A DNA stretch of 37,376 nt from an uncultured Clostridia bacterium (GCA_944343275.1 CALVMH010000016.1:1-37376), one strand, 5' to 3'; shown: positions 7,296 to 17,254, numbered from the stretch's first letter. The notes: a model not told the origin generated them from the letters alone. Made by a program: numbers and translations.

Positions 7296-9056
7296 ATGAA
7301 AAAGACAATCAAAACGGCTGCAAGCGTACTGATGGGCGGCGTTGTCGCGGTCACGGCGGCGGCGTTCGGCGGCTGCGCGGGCATGCCCGATACGGAGGAC
7401 TTCCTGGAAGTCTATTGCGTGGACTTAGGCTACGGAACGGTCTGGGTGGAGTCGGTCGCAAAGGAGTTTTTCAAACAGGATTGGGTGCAGGAAAAATATC
7501 CCGGCGTCACATTTGAAAAAAACTTCGGGTTGCAGACAAACGACCAGCAGAGCTACGGCGCTACCCGCCTCGGAAATGCCGAGAGCAATACGTTCGATCT
7601 GATGTTCGACATGTATTTGCAGCAGTACCTCGTTCCCGACGGGGCGGTGCTCGACCTCACGGAGGTCGTGTACGATACGGAGGTTCCCGGTGAGACCGTT
7701 ACCTTCAAGGAAAAGATGAAGGACGACTATCTCGAAATGAACCGCTATCTCGACATCAACGACCCCGATAACGAGCAATACTTCTCCATTTCGTGGGCGG
7801 ACGGGATCGACACCATCTACTACAACGCAAAGCTGCTGGAAGAGTTTTTGGAGGACCATCCCGAACTGTCCGTCGGCGAGCTCGGTACACCCAACACGAC
7901 GGACGAACTGCTCGCCATCTGCGAGGCGTACAGAGATGATTGGGACGCCGTCAATACGGGTGAATATGGCTGGGAAAAGGGCGGATTTGCCTTTGCACAG
8001 TCCAAGGACGACGACTACCTCGCCAAGCCCTTCAATGCATGGTGGGCGCAGTACGAGGGCGTGGATGAGTTCGATAACTTCTGGAACGGCATCCCCAAGG
8101 GTGAGACGACGCCCACGCCCACGTCGCAGCTTTTCACGTCGCACGACGGCATCGGCAAAACGCTGGAATTCATGGAAGATATCCTGCAATATCACGACGC
8201 GGGCAACGCTGAGCGCACGGGCGGGTATCTGCATGTCAACTATTTCGGTACCAAGGGCTTCCAGGAGACGCAGGCATTCTTTTTGAGCGGCACCGCAATC
8301 GACAAAGGCGGCGTTCTGTTCCATGCCAACGGCGACTGGCTTCCCCGCGAAATGGAGAGCAGGCTTGCCAATATGGGCGACAAGGCAGATGATTTCGGCA
8401 TGATGCGTCTGCCCGTTCTGAGCGCGCTCGGCGTCGAGTACGGCATCTCGGACGAATTTCTCTCTCAGCTCGTGGACTATGTGGACGATACGTCGAATAC
8501 CGCGTATGAGGCAAACATTCCCGACGATCTGAAAGATGGCAACGCAAACAGCCGCGGGTACACGCTGGAGCAGATCATTGACGGGGTTGCCGAAGCGCGC
8601 GGCGTCGTGCATACGCTGGGCGGCGTGCATAACGGCATCATTCCCGCACATGCAACGGCAAAGGACATGGCGGTCGACTTCCTGCGCTTCATGGCAACGG
8701 ACATCGCACAGGCAGCCTATGCGGAGGCGACCAAGGGCTCCTTCCTTCCCTTTGAGTACAACGTGAAGGAAAAAGACCCCGACCTCTACGAGAGCTTTTC
8801 CAAGATGCAGCGGGATAAGATCGACTACTTCAATCCCGAAAGCGCCCGCTACGAGATCCACACGCTGCCCATGCAGCAGCAGTTCGCGCTCAACTACTAC
8901 GGCAATGTGGAGGCAGTCCGTCTGAAGGATGACTGGTATGAAGACCTGCTTGCAAAAACACCTAAGATGACAGCCGCGCAATATGTACAGGACACGGTGA
9001 CCAATTGGACAAATTCCAAATTGGAAAATGCGTTCAAGCTTGCAAAGATTCAATAG
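7296..9056 (+). CDS. Extracellular solute-binding lipoprotein (family 1)
   Basis: 586 residues from the ATG at 7296, which follows AGGAGG; an in-frame extension upstream to 7158 overlaps the permease and has no ribosome site, so I reject it. A signal peptide ends in lipobox FGGC (lipid Cys27). The body has the alternating hinge layout of CUT1 binding proteins, with NTFDLMFDMYLQQY and the FFLSGTAIDKGGVLFHANGDW stretch typical of the sugar-binding cleft. It is longer than most members (about 400-550), suggesting a sizeable oligosaccharide ligand. Several tryptophan-rich patches (AWWAQYEG, FDNFWNG) could stack on sugars. It would hand its ligand to the two permeases just upstream. Confidence 0.9.
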   Translation: MKKTIKTAASVLMGGVVAVTAAAFGGCAGMPDTEDFLEVYCVDLGYGTVWVESVAKEFFKQDWVQEKYPGVTFEKNFGLQTNDQQSYGATRLGNAESNTFDLMFDMYLQQYLVPDGAVLDLTEVVYDTEVPGETVTFKEKMKDDYLEMNRYLDINDPDNEQYFSISWADGIDTIYYNAKLLEEFLEDHPELSVGELGTPNTTDELLAICEAYRDDWDAVNTGEYGWEKGGFAFAQSKDDDYLAKPFNAWWAQYEGVDEFDNFWNGIPKGETTPTPTSQLFTSHDGIGKTLEFMEDILQYHDAGNAERTGGYLHVNYFGTKGFQETQAFFLSGTAIDKGGVLFHANGDWLPREMESRLANMGDKADDFGMMRLPVLSALGVEYGISDEFLSQLVDYVDDTSNTAYEANIPDDLKDGNANSRGYTLEQIIDGVAEARGVVHTLGGVHNGIIPAHATAKDMAVDFLRFMATDIAQAAYAEATKGSFLPFEYNVKEKDPDLYESFSKMQRDKIDYFNPESARYEIHTLPMQQQFALNYYGNVEAVRLKDDWYEDLLAKTPKMTAAQYVQDTVTNWTNSKLENAFKLAKIQ

Positions 9057-9080
9057 GAATTCAAGGATAGGAGGAAAGAT

Positions 9081-11774
9081 ATGATGAAACGAAAAGCTGT
9101 CATGCTGCTGGCGTGCGCGCTCCCGTTTGCGATGCTCGCCGGCTGCGCCCCTGCGGGAACGAAGGGGACGGCAAACTATCCCGGTACGCTGGAAGACGTC
9201 ACCGTCTGGTGCGTTCCCGCGACCGAGAAGGTCTTGAAGCGGGCGGACGCGGACAACTACGAGGGCACAAACAGCATTGCCCTGTACGCCGCGAGAGGGG
9301 AGTATGAAGCGGCACAGATCATGCTCACCGCCGAAGAGTCGCTCTCCTATGAGGTGAAGGCAAATGACCTCAAATCGGGCAGCAACACCTTCTCCGCCGC
9401 CAATGTGGACATCTTCCACGAGAAGTACATCAACGTCACAAAGCCCTTCGGCGGCAAGGATGCGGGGCTGTATCCCGACGCCCTCGTTCCCTTTGAGAAC
9501 ATCAAGGATGCGGGGGAGAACGTCGTTCCGGCGGGCGAAAATCAGGGGCTGTATGTCCGCTTCCACGTTCCGGCGGATCAGGCTGCCGGAACGTATACGG
9601 GCAGCATCACGCTGACCGTCGCGGGCAAAACGAAAGAGGTCCCCGTCAGCCTCGAAGTGCGCAACGTCACCATTTCCGAGGAGAACCACACGCAGAGCGT
9701 CTTCCTCAACGAGTGGTTCTTCTACAAAGGGGAGCTTGATTCCACGCAGGAGATGTTCGACAAATACAACGAGGCGCTCTACGAATATCGCCTCAACCCC
9801 AACATGCTCCTCTATGATTTCGACGTGGATTCGGACGAGGGCATCGCGGCGTATGTCGACAAGGCGTGGGAGTATGTGCAGGAGTACAACGTCTCCACCA
9901 TCTCCCTGCCCTATGTCACCGAGCGAGTGGAAGGGGGCGCCATCGATACGAGCGCGCTGCGCATCGAGAACGATGCAGGCAACCCCAATCCCGACAAGAT
10001 GTACGTGAGCGATCACAATAAGTATGACTTCACGGAGAGCGCGGTCAATTCCGTCGCTTATGACGGGTTCGGCATCTTTGAGACGGTGGACAAAGAGGTC
10101 ATGACGAAGTACCTGAAAGCCTTCTCCGAAAAGAGCTTCGAAGAGGGCGTCGACCTCGTCTCCAAGCTCGTCACCTACTATCGTCTCATCGACGAGACGC
10201 GCAACGAGATGGGGTATAAGACCGTCAAGATGATCAGCCTCATCTCCCGCAACACGGCGAACGCCGTTGCGAACGCGTATTTAGCGGATGGCGGGGCGGC
10301 GATCAAGACGAAATATCCCGACCTTGACGAAAAGGCAAAGGCGAACGGCTACCAATCGGCGGACGCCTTCATCCAAGCCGTGGCGGACAGCCTGCATGAC
10401 CTCTATCACATCGTCACCATCGCGGCGAATACGGACTACGAGGAGATCCTTCCCTATCTCGAAGGCGGCTGCCCGCTCTTTGATTATTACGATACGGTGG
10501 ATGTCCGCGAAGACTTCTATTCACAGACGCAGAAGTGGTGGTACGGCTGCGTTGCGCCCGAACCGCCCTATGCGACCTACCGCATCGACGATTCCATGCT
10601 CTCGCCTCGTATGGTGAGCTGGATGCAGGCGCAGTACGGCGTCGTCGGCAACCTCTTCTGGGCGACCGATATCTATGCCTACAACTCCAATTGGACGTAT
10701 CAGGAAATTTACGACTATTACAGCGGCAATGCGGAGCGCTATCCCGGTGCGAACGGCGACGGATTCCTCTTCTATCCGGGCGCGCAGTACGGCGTAGACG
10801 GTCCCGTGGCGAGCATGCGCCTCGAAGCCATCCGCGACGGGCTGGAAGAGTACGAACTGCTCTATGCTCTGCAAGAGACCTACAACGAGGGAATGCCCAA
10901 AGACGACAACGGCGACGGCGTCAACGATTATTTTTACAGCATGATGGAAGACCTCACGTCCGATCTCTATCTCGGAACGGAGGTCACTGCCGACGAGGCG
11001 GCATTCTCCGCCGCGCGCGAACAGCTCTTCACGCTCTACGAACTTGCAGCGTCTCCCGCTTCCTTCGTCCTGACGGGGCAGTCGGAAGACGGCGCGGGCA
11101 AGGTGACGTTCGGCTTCGCCGCTGCGGACGGCGCGTCCGTAACGCTCGATGAAGGCGATGAAGGCAGCTGCGGCACGCTCACAACAGGCACGACAGAGAA
11201 CGGCATGACGTCTTACACCGTCACCGTTGACCTGACGGTACAGGGCGACAATACGCTCCGCATCAAGCTGACGAAAGACGGCAAGGAAAACGTTTACGAG
11301 CAGTATCTCGGCGGGCAGGTGCACGTCAATAACGTGACGGATGAGGTCACGAAGGACGACATCAAGGCGACAAGCAAAACACCTTCCGGCTCCACCTTCA
11401 CAAAAGCGAGCGACATGCTGCAAGCGGTGCTCGCTGTTCCGCGCAACACCAATCAGCGGCAGGAGTTCACCTTGCAGGGCGCGCTCATCGCGGGCATCGG
11501 CAAGGAGGCGGAAAAGTTCTCCATGGTCATCGATGCCCCCCAAGGTACGACGATCACCGTCTATCTGACGGGCGGCGGACGCGAAGCCTCGATAGGAGAG
11601 GCAAAGTTCGTCACGGGCGGTGTGCAGACGTTCACGTTCTCGCTGGAAAGCGTCAATTGGGATCGCGTCGGCGCCGTGCAGTCGCTGCGCTTTGTCGTGA
11701 GCAACACGCAGACGGGCGCTGCCGCGCAGCAGGTCACCGTCCGCATCGGAACAGTGCTTGTATACGGAAAATAA
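9081..11774 (+). CDS. Surface lipoprotein with DUF4091 / GH123-like domain
   Basis: 897 residues. Signal peptide with lipobox LAGC (Cys22). A beta-rich N-terminal domain (about 35-210) is followed by a barrel-like region with D371-E372 in LIDETRNE, matching the Asp-Glu pair in the cytoplasmic paralogue at 1565, and then the shared block GDGFLFYPG...SMRLEAIRDGLEEYELL. The final ~250 residues add an Ig/fibronectin-like segment and another beta domain absent from the cytoplasmic copy. It should act outside the membrane, cutting or binding glycan before import. ATG follows GGAGG. The domain family is clear; catalysis is inferred from the retained acidic pair. Confidence 0.82.
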   Translation: MMKRKAVMLLACALPFAMLAGCAPAGTKGTANYPGTLEDVTVWCVPATEKVLKRADADNYEGTNSIALYAARGEYEAAQIMLTAEESLSYEVKANDLKSGSNTFSAANVDIFHEKYINVTKPFGGKDAGLYPDALVPFENIKDAGENVVPAGENQGLYVRFHVPADQAAGTYTGSITLTVAGKTKEVPVSLEVRNVTISEENHTQSVFLNEWFFYKGELDSTQEMFDKYNEALYEYRLNPNMLLYDFDVDSDEGIAAYVDKAWEYVQEYNVSTISLPYVTERVEGGAIDTSALRIENDAGNPNPDKMYVSDHNKYDFTESAVNSVAYDGFGIFETVDKEVMTKYLKAFSEKSFEEGVDLVSKLVTYYRLIDETRNEMGYKTVKMISLISRNTANAVANAYLADGGAAIKTKYPDLDEKAKANGYQSADAFIQAVADSLHDLYHIVTIAANTDYEEILPYLEGGCPLFDYYDTVDVREDFYSQTQKWWYGCVAPEPPYATYRIDDSMLSPRMVSWMQAQYGVVGNLFWATDIYAYNSNWTYQEIYDYYSGNAERYPGANGDGFLFYPGAQYGVDGPVASMRLEAIRDGLEEYELLYALQETYNEGMPKDDNGDGVNDYFYSMMEDLTSDLYLGTEVTADEAAFSAAREQLFTLYELAASPASFVLTGQSEDGAGKVTFGFAAADGASVTLDEGDEGSCGTLTTGTTENGMTSYTVTVDLTVQGDNTLRIKLTKDGKENVYEQYLGGQVHVNNVTDEVTKDDIKATSKTPSGSTFTKASDMLQAVLAVPRNTNQRQEFTLQGALIAGIGKEAEKFSMVIDAPQGTTITVYLTGGGREASIGEAKFVTGGVQTFTFSLESVNWDRVGAVQSLRFVVSNTQTGAAAQQVTVRIGTVLVYGK

Positions 11775-11784
11775 GGAGGGAAAC

Positions 11785-14700
11785 ATGAAAAAGTCGTTAG
11801 TCGTTTGCTGCGCGCTCTTTCTTGCCTGTTCCTCGGCGGCGGTCCTGACCGCCTGCAACGATGACAGCGGCACGCAGGAGGCGTTTGCCACCTATGAAAC
11901 GTGGCAGGACGGATTTGACAACATCAACATGATGGACGGGTTCGGACGCATCACGCGCTCGGACGAAAAGGTGCACGGCGGAAAGTATTCCGCCAAGCTG
12001 CAGCCGCTCGGCTCGCATACGGACCCCGCCAAACCCTATTTCTACTATCCCATGCAGATCGAGGGGGGGGGTGGCTATAACTACACGAATTATTCGTGTC
12101 TGGAAAGCATTTCGTTCTGGATGTACAACGCGGAAACGGAGAAGGTCACCTTCGAGCTGTGCATCGTCGCCAGCGTCGCGGACGTCTACGGAACGGACTG
12201 CAAAGCCGTTCAGACGGTCGAGCTTGAACCCGGAAAATGGACGAAGGTCACCTATGAGCCCGATTATAACGGCTTGCAGGACATGTGCGACATCACGAAC
12301 GTTGCGGGGTTTGCGTTCCGTTTTGAAAATCAGAACTCCGACGACATTGCAGATGCGCCCGTTTTGTATCTGGACGACATGACCGTTTCCATGGCGGATC
12401 AACCGCTCGCCCAGATCAAGACGTCCACGCCGGAGCGCGGCGAATTGCAGTCCTTTGACCTCGCCTCCTCCATGGTGTATGTGCGCATGCAGAGCGGTCT
12501 GGATTATTCCGAGAGCTACCTTGCCGCGGGCAGCGATAAGCTCCAAGGCATCGAGGAGGTTTCGGGCAGGATCGCAAAGGGCGGCATCGAGTTCGCCATC
12601 ACCGATTCGGAGATGGGCAGCTGGCCCCGTCTGCACTTCGACAGCCGCACGCCGGAGTCCGAATTGCAGAAAGCCGACCGTTTCAGCCTCATGATCTATG
12701 TGGGCATGAAGGCGGATGCCAACGTGCAGCAGGTCGAACTGTGCATGTTCCCCGATACGTCTTCGGAGTACACGGAATACGTCGAGACCAACAAGTGGGT
12801 GAAGCTCACCATCGACAGCGAAACGATGCTCAACAATTGGGGCGACAGCGTCGGCGTCAAGTCGATGGGGCTGTTCTGGATCCAGAACGGCAGCGCCACT
12901 ACCTGCTTCAACGCGATCCAAAATATCCGCATTGCCGATATCCGCGCCGAGTTCGACGAAGTGCGCATCCCCGAACTTTCGGACGGCGTGAAGGGCACGG
13001 AGTACACCATCCCCGCGGCGACGCTGGAAGTGGACGAAAAGCAAGTGACGGCGGAAAGCTGGAGCTACGCCGTGTCCTATAAGAACGCTGCGCTCTGCGG
13101 CGATGGGGAACATGCGTTCTTCACCATGAACGGGAACAAGTTCACGCCCAACTATGGCGGAACGTATATCATCACTTACACGGCGACCTATCAGAGCAAG
13201 ACGTACACCGCCTCGCGCGAGATCGAGGTGGAACGCGCCGCAGCCGCTCCGGGGGAGATGGAATCCTTTGACGATCCCGCCGCGCTCGATACCATCGCTA
13301 TGAACAACGGTGCGGGAACGGTGTGCACCCCCGAATATCTCTGGGCGGGCGATACGCGCCTTCCGGAAGGTGCAAAGGGCGGCGTCCGTTACGAGATCGC
13401 AGACGTCGTCACGGCGGAGTTCAGCGGCAGCTGGCCGCGCTTCTTCTTCGATTCGCGCATCGGCGAAGATGCCATCGGCGCGTATGACCTTGTCACATTT
13501 GACATCTATCTCGAAGCCGACGGCATTGCGGATGGGACGGACATCCCCATCACGCTCTATCCCGAAACGACCAAGCAGATGCACCTCGGTTACGCTGTTC
13601 AGCCCAATACATGGGTGACGGTGCGCCTTGACAAGCAGACCGTGATCGACGTGCTTCCGCGCCTCGGAATGGATGGCACGGGCTTGTTCTGGGTGCAGAA
13701 CGGCGGCAGCTTTGCCAATAAGGTCAACGCCATCCGCATTGCAAACATCCGCGCCTGCGAATACGAGGACGTGCGCGAGGAGCCGAAAGCCAACGAGATC
13801 GAACTGTTCGGCGACGAGTATTCCATGGACAATGTGTTGCACAGCGACGCGATCCTCTCCAAGCGCTATGATCCTGACAACGATGCCGTTGTGTTCAACC
13901 TGAACACGGATGATGCAACCTTTGGGGACGGATATTGGCCGCATTTCCAGATCAAGCCGCGTCAGTCGCTTGCACACTATCAAGGGCAAGTGCAAACGGA
14001 GGGCTATAACGCCGTCACGCTGGAAGTGTACCTCAAACCTGTCAGCGAAGCCGTCAAGCAGGTGAACATGTGCTATTGGTCGGGCGCTCAGAACGCGCCT
14101 TCCGCCAATGCGCCTGTTGCAACGGGCAAGTGGGTGACGCTCACCTTCGACATCGACACCTTCTTCTCCCTGCTGGAAGCGGCGGAGGCTGGAAACGGCT
14201 ATGTTGATCTGTTCTGGGTCGCCAGCGTGCAGGATGCCAAGCTGGAATCGATTTCCGTGAGAAACATTCAGCTTGCCAAAACGGACGGCGTGATCGCCAT
14301 GAAGGACGGCGCCGAGGGATTCTTCTATGCGGCAACGGCCAATGCCACGCTGGGAAGTACCTATTATCAGGCGGGCGCTTCCGACATCCCCGAAGGAGGC
14401 AGCACATCGAACGGCGCGGTTGCGATCACCATCGCTCCTACGGCTGATTGCTGGCCCAACATCAAGTTCGGTGCGGATAAGTCCTTCTTCGAAGAATCGG
14501 ATGCCAACATCGTGGAAGTCACGCTGTATGTTGCGAATACAAACATGAGCGAGGTCGAGCTGCGCCTCCATCCGGACGGTCCCTACTGCTCCAAAGGTTA
14601 CAAACTTGAAGCGAACAAGTGGGTGACGCTGGAGCTGGATGCAAAGCCGCTCTACGAAACGGCGGCTTGGTCGGCAGATCATGGCGTTAATTCCACCAAT

Positions 14701-17142
14701 CTCTTCTGGTTCAGCAACGCCCTGACGGATGGCAATACCACCGTCTGGATCGCGGGCATCAAGGCTGTTCAAAAAGATGTTACGGCGGTTGCGTTTAGTG
14801 AATCGGGCATTTCGGTAACGAATAACAATCCCACGATGTACGAGGATTGGGATCATAATACTGAAACGTTCTTGGGCATGCGTGCGGACATCGCCGTCAC
14901 GAACACGAGCATGTACGGCTATGATCTCACCATCACCGATCCGAACGACAAGCAGCTTACGTGGGATACCGATTATCGCGTCAGTCAGGAGGCGGTCGTC
15001 ACGCTGCTTTCCCCTGTTGCAGGCAAATATACGCTGAATTTCGTAAGTCCCGGCGGCAGGTTCCAAGCAGGAACGGTGGAAGTCACCGTCGTGGAAAAGA
15101 CGTATAAGGTCGCAGCCAACACGGAAGGGGATACCCTTACGGCGCCGAACGGCTCTGTGAACATGGAATACACGCTGCCTACGGCGGAGCTCTCCGGTGC
15201 GGAGGAACAGGACAAGGTCACATGGACGGTCACCGTCACAGACCCTGAGAAAGGAACGCAGACGCTCGACAATGGCGGCAAGTTCATCCCGACCAAGGCA
15301 GGCAACTACACCGCTGACTACACGGCGACCTATTTGGACAAGGAGTACACGCAGTCCGTCACCTTTACCGTGCAGAGCTACGCCGTGACAGGCATTTCCT
15401 CGCTTACCGACGGCACGTCCGGCACGGAGTACGATCTGAGCAAGGTCGGCGCCGAACTGACGCTTGGCGGAACGCAGATCGAAGAGGACGTCACATGGTC
15501 GTATTCCGTTGCATTCTCCGATGCAGAGTTGTATGAGAAGTACTTTGGCGAGCTTTCCGTCTCGGACGGCAAGTTCAAGCCCATGATGTCGGGGACGTAC
15601 ACGGTGACGTTCACGGCGATTTATAACAGTGAACAGTATTCTGCCACTGCCGAACTTACGGTCAAGCGCGTCGCTGCCAAAGAGAATGAAATCGAATCGT
15701 TCAACGACGCCGCTTCGCTGTACACGGTGCAGCTCGGCGATTATGAGAAAATCTATCTGTCCAAAGGAAGCAAAGACCTTCCCGCGGATGCGGAAGGCGG
15801 CGTCTCTTTCGCTTTCCCCGACGGGGATAGCTGGCCCGACTTGTTCGTGACGGCGCGCGAGAACGCGTCTCTTGAAGGATATTCGTATGTCGTGCTTCGC
15901 GTGTACGTGGCAGCTACGGCAGAGCGTGTTGAACTCAGGCAGAAAAACGGCGACGGTGACGATGTGATCTTTGCGTTCAAGGCAAACGAATGGGTCGAGC
16001 TTCGCATCAGCGCTGCGGAGTATGCCGGCTACATGACGGGAGAATCCCGCATCTGCTTCGTGCAGAACTACGAAGTAGATATCACCGAGCTTCGCATTGC
16101 GGGCGTGTATGCCGAAAATGCAGATTCGCCTTCCCTGCTCGATATGAACACGGTCAGCGCATTTACGGGTCACAATGCATGGGCAGACAACGGGTTATCC
16201 GCAGATACGAATACGACCGATCAGTATACCGATCGTTCGCTTGCACCCGAAGGAATGCCCGCGGATTCTCAACGCGTCATCAAATTGACGAACGATACAA
16301 ATAAGCAATTTGACGCAAGCGGTCATAAGAACGGGATTTTCATGATCCGTCCTACGATGACGATCGATGAACTTAACACGGCATACTCTCAAGGGTATCG
16401 GTCGGTGGTCATGGATTTCTATATCGAAGTGACCAACAAAGATAAGGTGCAGATCACGTTAATCCCTGATTCTCAGAGCGAGAAAGTATGGGTCCCTGCC
16501 AACAAGTGGTTCCAGCAGACACTCAACCTTGAACAGGTCATCGACCAGCTCGAGACGCATGAGGACGACATCATGATCAATCTAATTAAAGTAGAAAGTG
16601 AAGAGGCAACTCCCGTTCAGACGGTTTGGATCGGCGGCTTGCAGCTCTCGAAAAACGAAGTGGTCGCCTTTGATTCGGAAGGGTCAGCTTTGAACTTTTG
16701 GGCAAGCAATAATGCGCAGATAAGCCACACGACCAATTTTGAAGACTTGAACGGAAATGTGCCCGAAGGCGTTACGGGAGCAGTGAAATTTGATGCCGAC
16801 GCAGGAAACGCATTGCAGATCTGTATGATCGGCGGCGTGAAAGGACTGTTTGCAGATTCTGCAAAGACCATCAAAATGCGCGTTTATATCGTTCCCGTCG
16901 GCGAGCAGGAAACCGTCAACGTCAAGCTCTACCATGAGGGGCAGCAGTCGGTATCCGTTGCAACGGGAACGTGGACGGAAATCACACTGACGACGAACGA
17001 TGCGTCGGGGTCCAATAACGGCATTTATAACGTGTTTGCTTGGTATGATACCGGAGCCGGCACGGGCTGGCTGAATTTTGACGCGAATACCATCCAAAGT
17101 ATCTACGTCGCGGGTGTGTGGCTGGAAAGCTCTGCGACGTAA
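11785..17142 (+). CDS. Giant modular surface lipoprotein, glycan-binding candidate
   Basis: 1785 residues. The ATG at 11785 follows AAGGAGGG; an earlier in-frame ATG at 11758 overlaps the previous gene and lacks a signal peptide. Lipobox LTAC places lipid on Cys24. The rest is about eight related beta-rich modules of 150-175 residues, broken by Ig-like domains. Modules share SWPxxxFD, then N.WV.L.hD, then LFW.QN, and end in an hRIA.I.A-type strand. No catalytic motif, LPXTG or SLH domain is visible, so anchoring is by the N-terminal lipid. As last gene of the sugar operon it probably captures polysaccharide at the surface, like SusE/F-type proteins of Bacteroidetes in role but unrelated in sequence as far as I can tell. 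I do not recognise the module family. Confidence 0.75.
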   Translation: MKKSLVVCCALFLACSSAAVLTACNDDSGTQEAFATYETWQDGFDNINMMDGFGRITRSDEKVHGGKYSAKLQPLGSHTDPAKPYFYYPMQIEGGGGYNYTNYSCLESISFWMYNAETEKVTFELCIVASVADVYGTDCKAVQTVELEPGKWTKVTYEPDYNGLQDMCDITNVAGFAFRFENQNSDDIADAPVLYLDDMTVSMADQPLAQIKTSTPERGELQSFDLASSMVYVRMQSGLDYSESYLAAGSDKLQGIEEVSGRIAKGGIEFAITDSEMGSWPRLHFDSRTPESELQKADRFSLMIYVGMKADANVQQVELCMFPDTSSEYTEYVETNKWVKLTIDSETMLNNWGDSVGVKSMGLFWIQNGSATTCFNAIQNIRIADIRAEFDEVRIPELSDGVKGTEYTIPAATLEVDEKQVTAESWSYAVSYKNAALCGDGEHAFFTMNGNKFTPNYGGTYIITYTATYQSKTYTASREIEVERAAAAPGEMESFDDPAALDTIAMNNGAGTVCTPEYLWAGDTRLPEGAKGGVRYEIADVVTAEFSGSWPRFFFDSRIGEDAIGAYDLVTFDIYLEADGIADGTDIPITLYPETTKQMHLGYAVQPNTWVTVRLDKQTVIDVLPRLGMDGTGLFWVQNGGSFANKVNAIRIANIRACEYEDVREEPKANEIELFGDEYSMDNVLHSDAILSKRYDPDNDAVVFNLNTDDATFGDGYWPHFQIKPRQSLAHYQGQVQTEGYNAVTLEVYLKPVSEAVKQVNMCYWSGAQNAPSANAPVATGKWVTLTFDIDTFFSLLEAAEAGNGYVDLFWVASVQDAKLESISVRNIQLAKTDGVIAMKDGAEGFFYAATANATLGSTYYQAGASDIPEGGSTSNGAVAITIAPTADCWPNIKFGADKSFFEESDANIVEVTLYVANTNMSEVELRLHPDGPYCSKGYKLEANKWVTLELDAKPLYETAAWSADHGVNSTNLFWFSNALTDGNTTVWIAGIKAVQKDVTAVAFSESGISVTNNNPTMYEDWDHNTETFLGMRADIAVTNTSMYGYDLTITDPNDKQLTWDTDYRVSQEAVVTLLSPVAGKYTLNFVSPGGRFQAGTVEVTVVEKTYKVAANTEGDTLTAPNGSVNMEYTLPTAELSGAEEQDKVTWTVTVTDPEKGTQTLDNGGKFIPTKAGNYTADYTATYLDKEYTQSVTFTVQSYAVTGISSLTDGTSGTEYDLSKVGAELTLGGTQIEEDVTWSYSVAFSDAELYEKYFGELSVSDGKFKPMMSGTYTVTFTAIYNSEQYSATAELTVKRVAAKENEIESFNDAASLYTVQLGDYEKIYLSKGSKDLPADAEGGVSFAFPDGDSWPDLFVTARENASLEGYSYVVLRVYVAATAERVELRQKNGDGDDVIFAFKANEWVELRISAAEYAGYMTGESRICFVQNYEVDITELRIAGVYAENADSPSLLDMNTVSAFTGHNAWADNGLSADTNTTDQYTDRSLAPEGMPADSQRVIKLTNDTNKQFDASGHKNGIFMIRPTMTIDELNTAYSQGYRSVVMDFYIEVTNKDKVQITLIPDSQSEKVWVPANKWFQQTLNLEQVIDQLETHEDDIMINLIKVESEEATPVQTVWIGGLQLSKNEVVAFDSEGSALNFWASNNAQISHTTNFEDLNGNVPEGVTGAVKFDADAGNALQICMIGGVKGLFADSAKTIKMRVYIVPVGEQETVNVKLYHEGQQSVSVATGTWTEITLTTNDASGSNNGIYNVFAWYDTGAGTGWLNFDANTIQSIYVAGVWLESSAT
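11880..17139 (+). repeat. Eight related protein modules within the giant lipoprotein
   Basis: Approximate module limits: 11880-12410, 12430-12960, 13250-13770, 13790-14285, 14300-14790, 15680-16115, 16130-16660 and 16665-17139. Ig-like domains lie at 12961-13240, 15100-15385 and 15385-15675, with a further beta domain at 14790-15095. Telltale repeats are SWPRLHFDSR / SWPRFFFDSR / YWPHFQI / CWPNIKF / SWPDLFV and NKWVKL / NTWVTV / GKWVTL / NKWVTL / NEWVEL / NKWFQQ / GTWTEI. Modules 1, 7 and 8 are the most divergent. Boundaries are by eye. Confidence 0.7.
12063..12071 (+). repeat. Run of nine G inside the giant lipoprotein
   Basis: Nine consecutive G bases encode Glu-Gly-Gly-Gly-Gly at residues 93-97, early in the first module. 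It is the longest G homopolymer I noticed in the window. A one-base slip would shift the frame and remove nearly the entire protein. Confidence 0.9.
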
Positions 17143-17212
17143 CGGCTGGAAACGGTCGGTCGGAACAAGGGAATGATCCTGTCTGCTGCAAGATCGTATC
17201 ATTCTCCGATTA

Positions 17213-17254
17213 CACAAAAAAAGAGGGACGGCTCCGCCGCCCTTCTTTTTTTGT
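17213..17254 (+). terminator. Terminator of the glycan-use operon
   Basis: Stem AAGAGGGACGGC (17221-17232) pairs with GCCGCCCTTCTT (17236-17247) with one mismatch and one G-T, followed by a run of T to 17252. It begins about 70 bp after the giant lipoprotein stop. The flanking A-run also makes it symmetric. Confidence 0.9.

Noticed and set aside
11797-16173. Very long open frame on the minus strand opposite the giant lipoprotein
   Set aside because: It mirrors the plus-strand codon pattern, has no ribosome site or recognisable domain, and lies fully opposite a clear lipoprotein gene; similar antisense frames oppose 1523-3199, 5314-7275 and 7425-10016.
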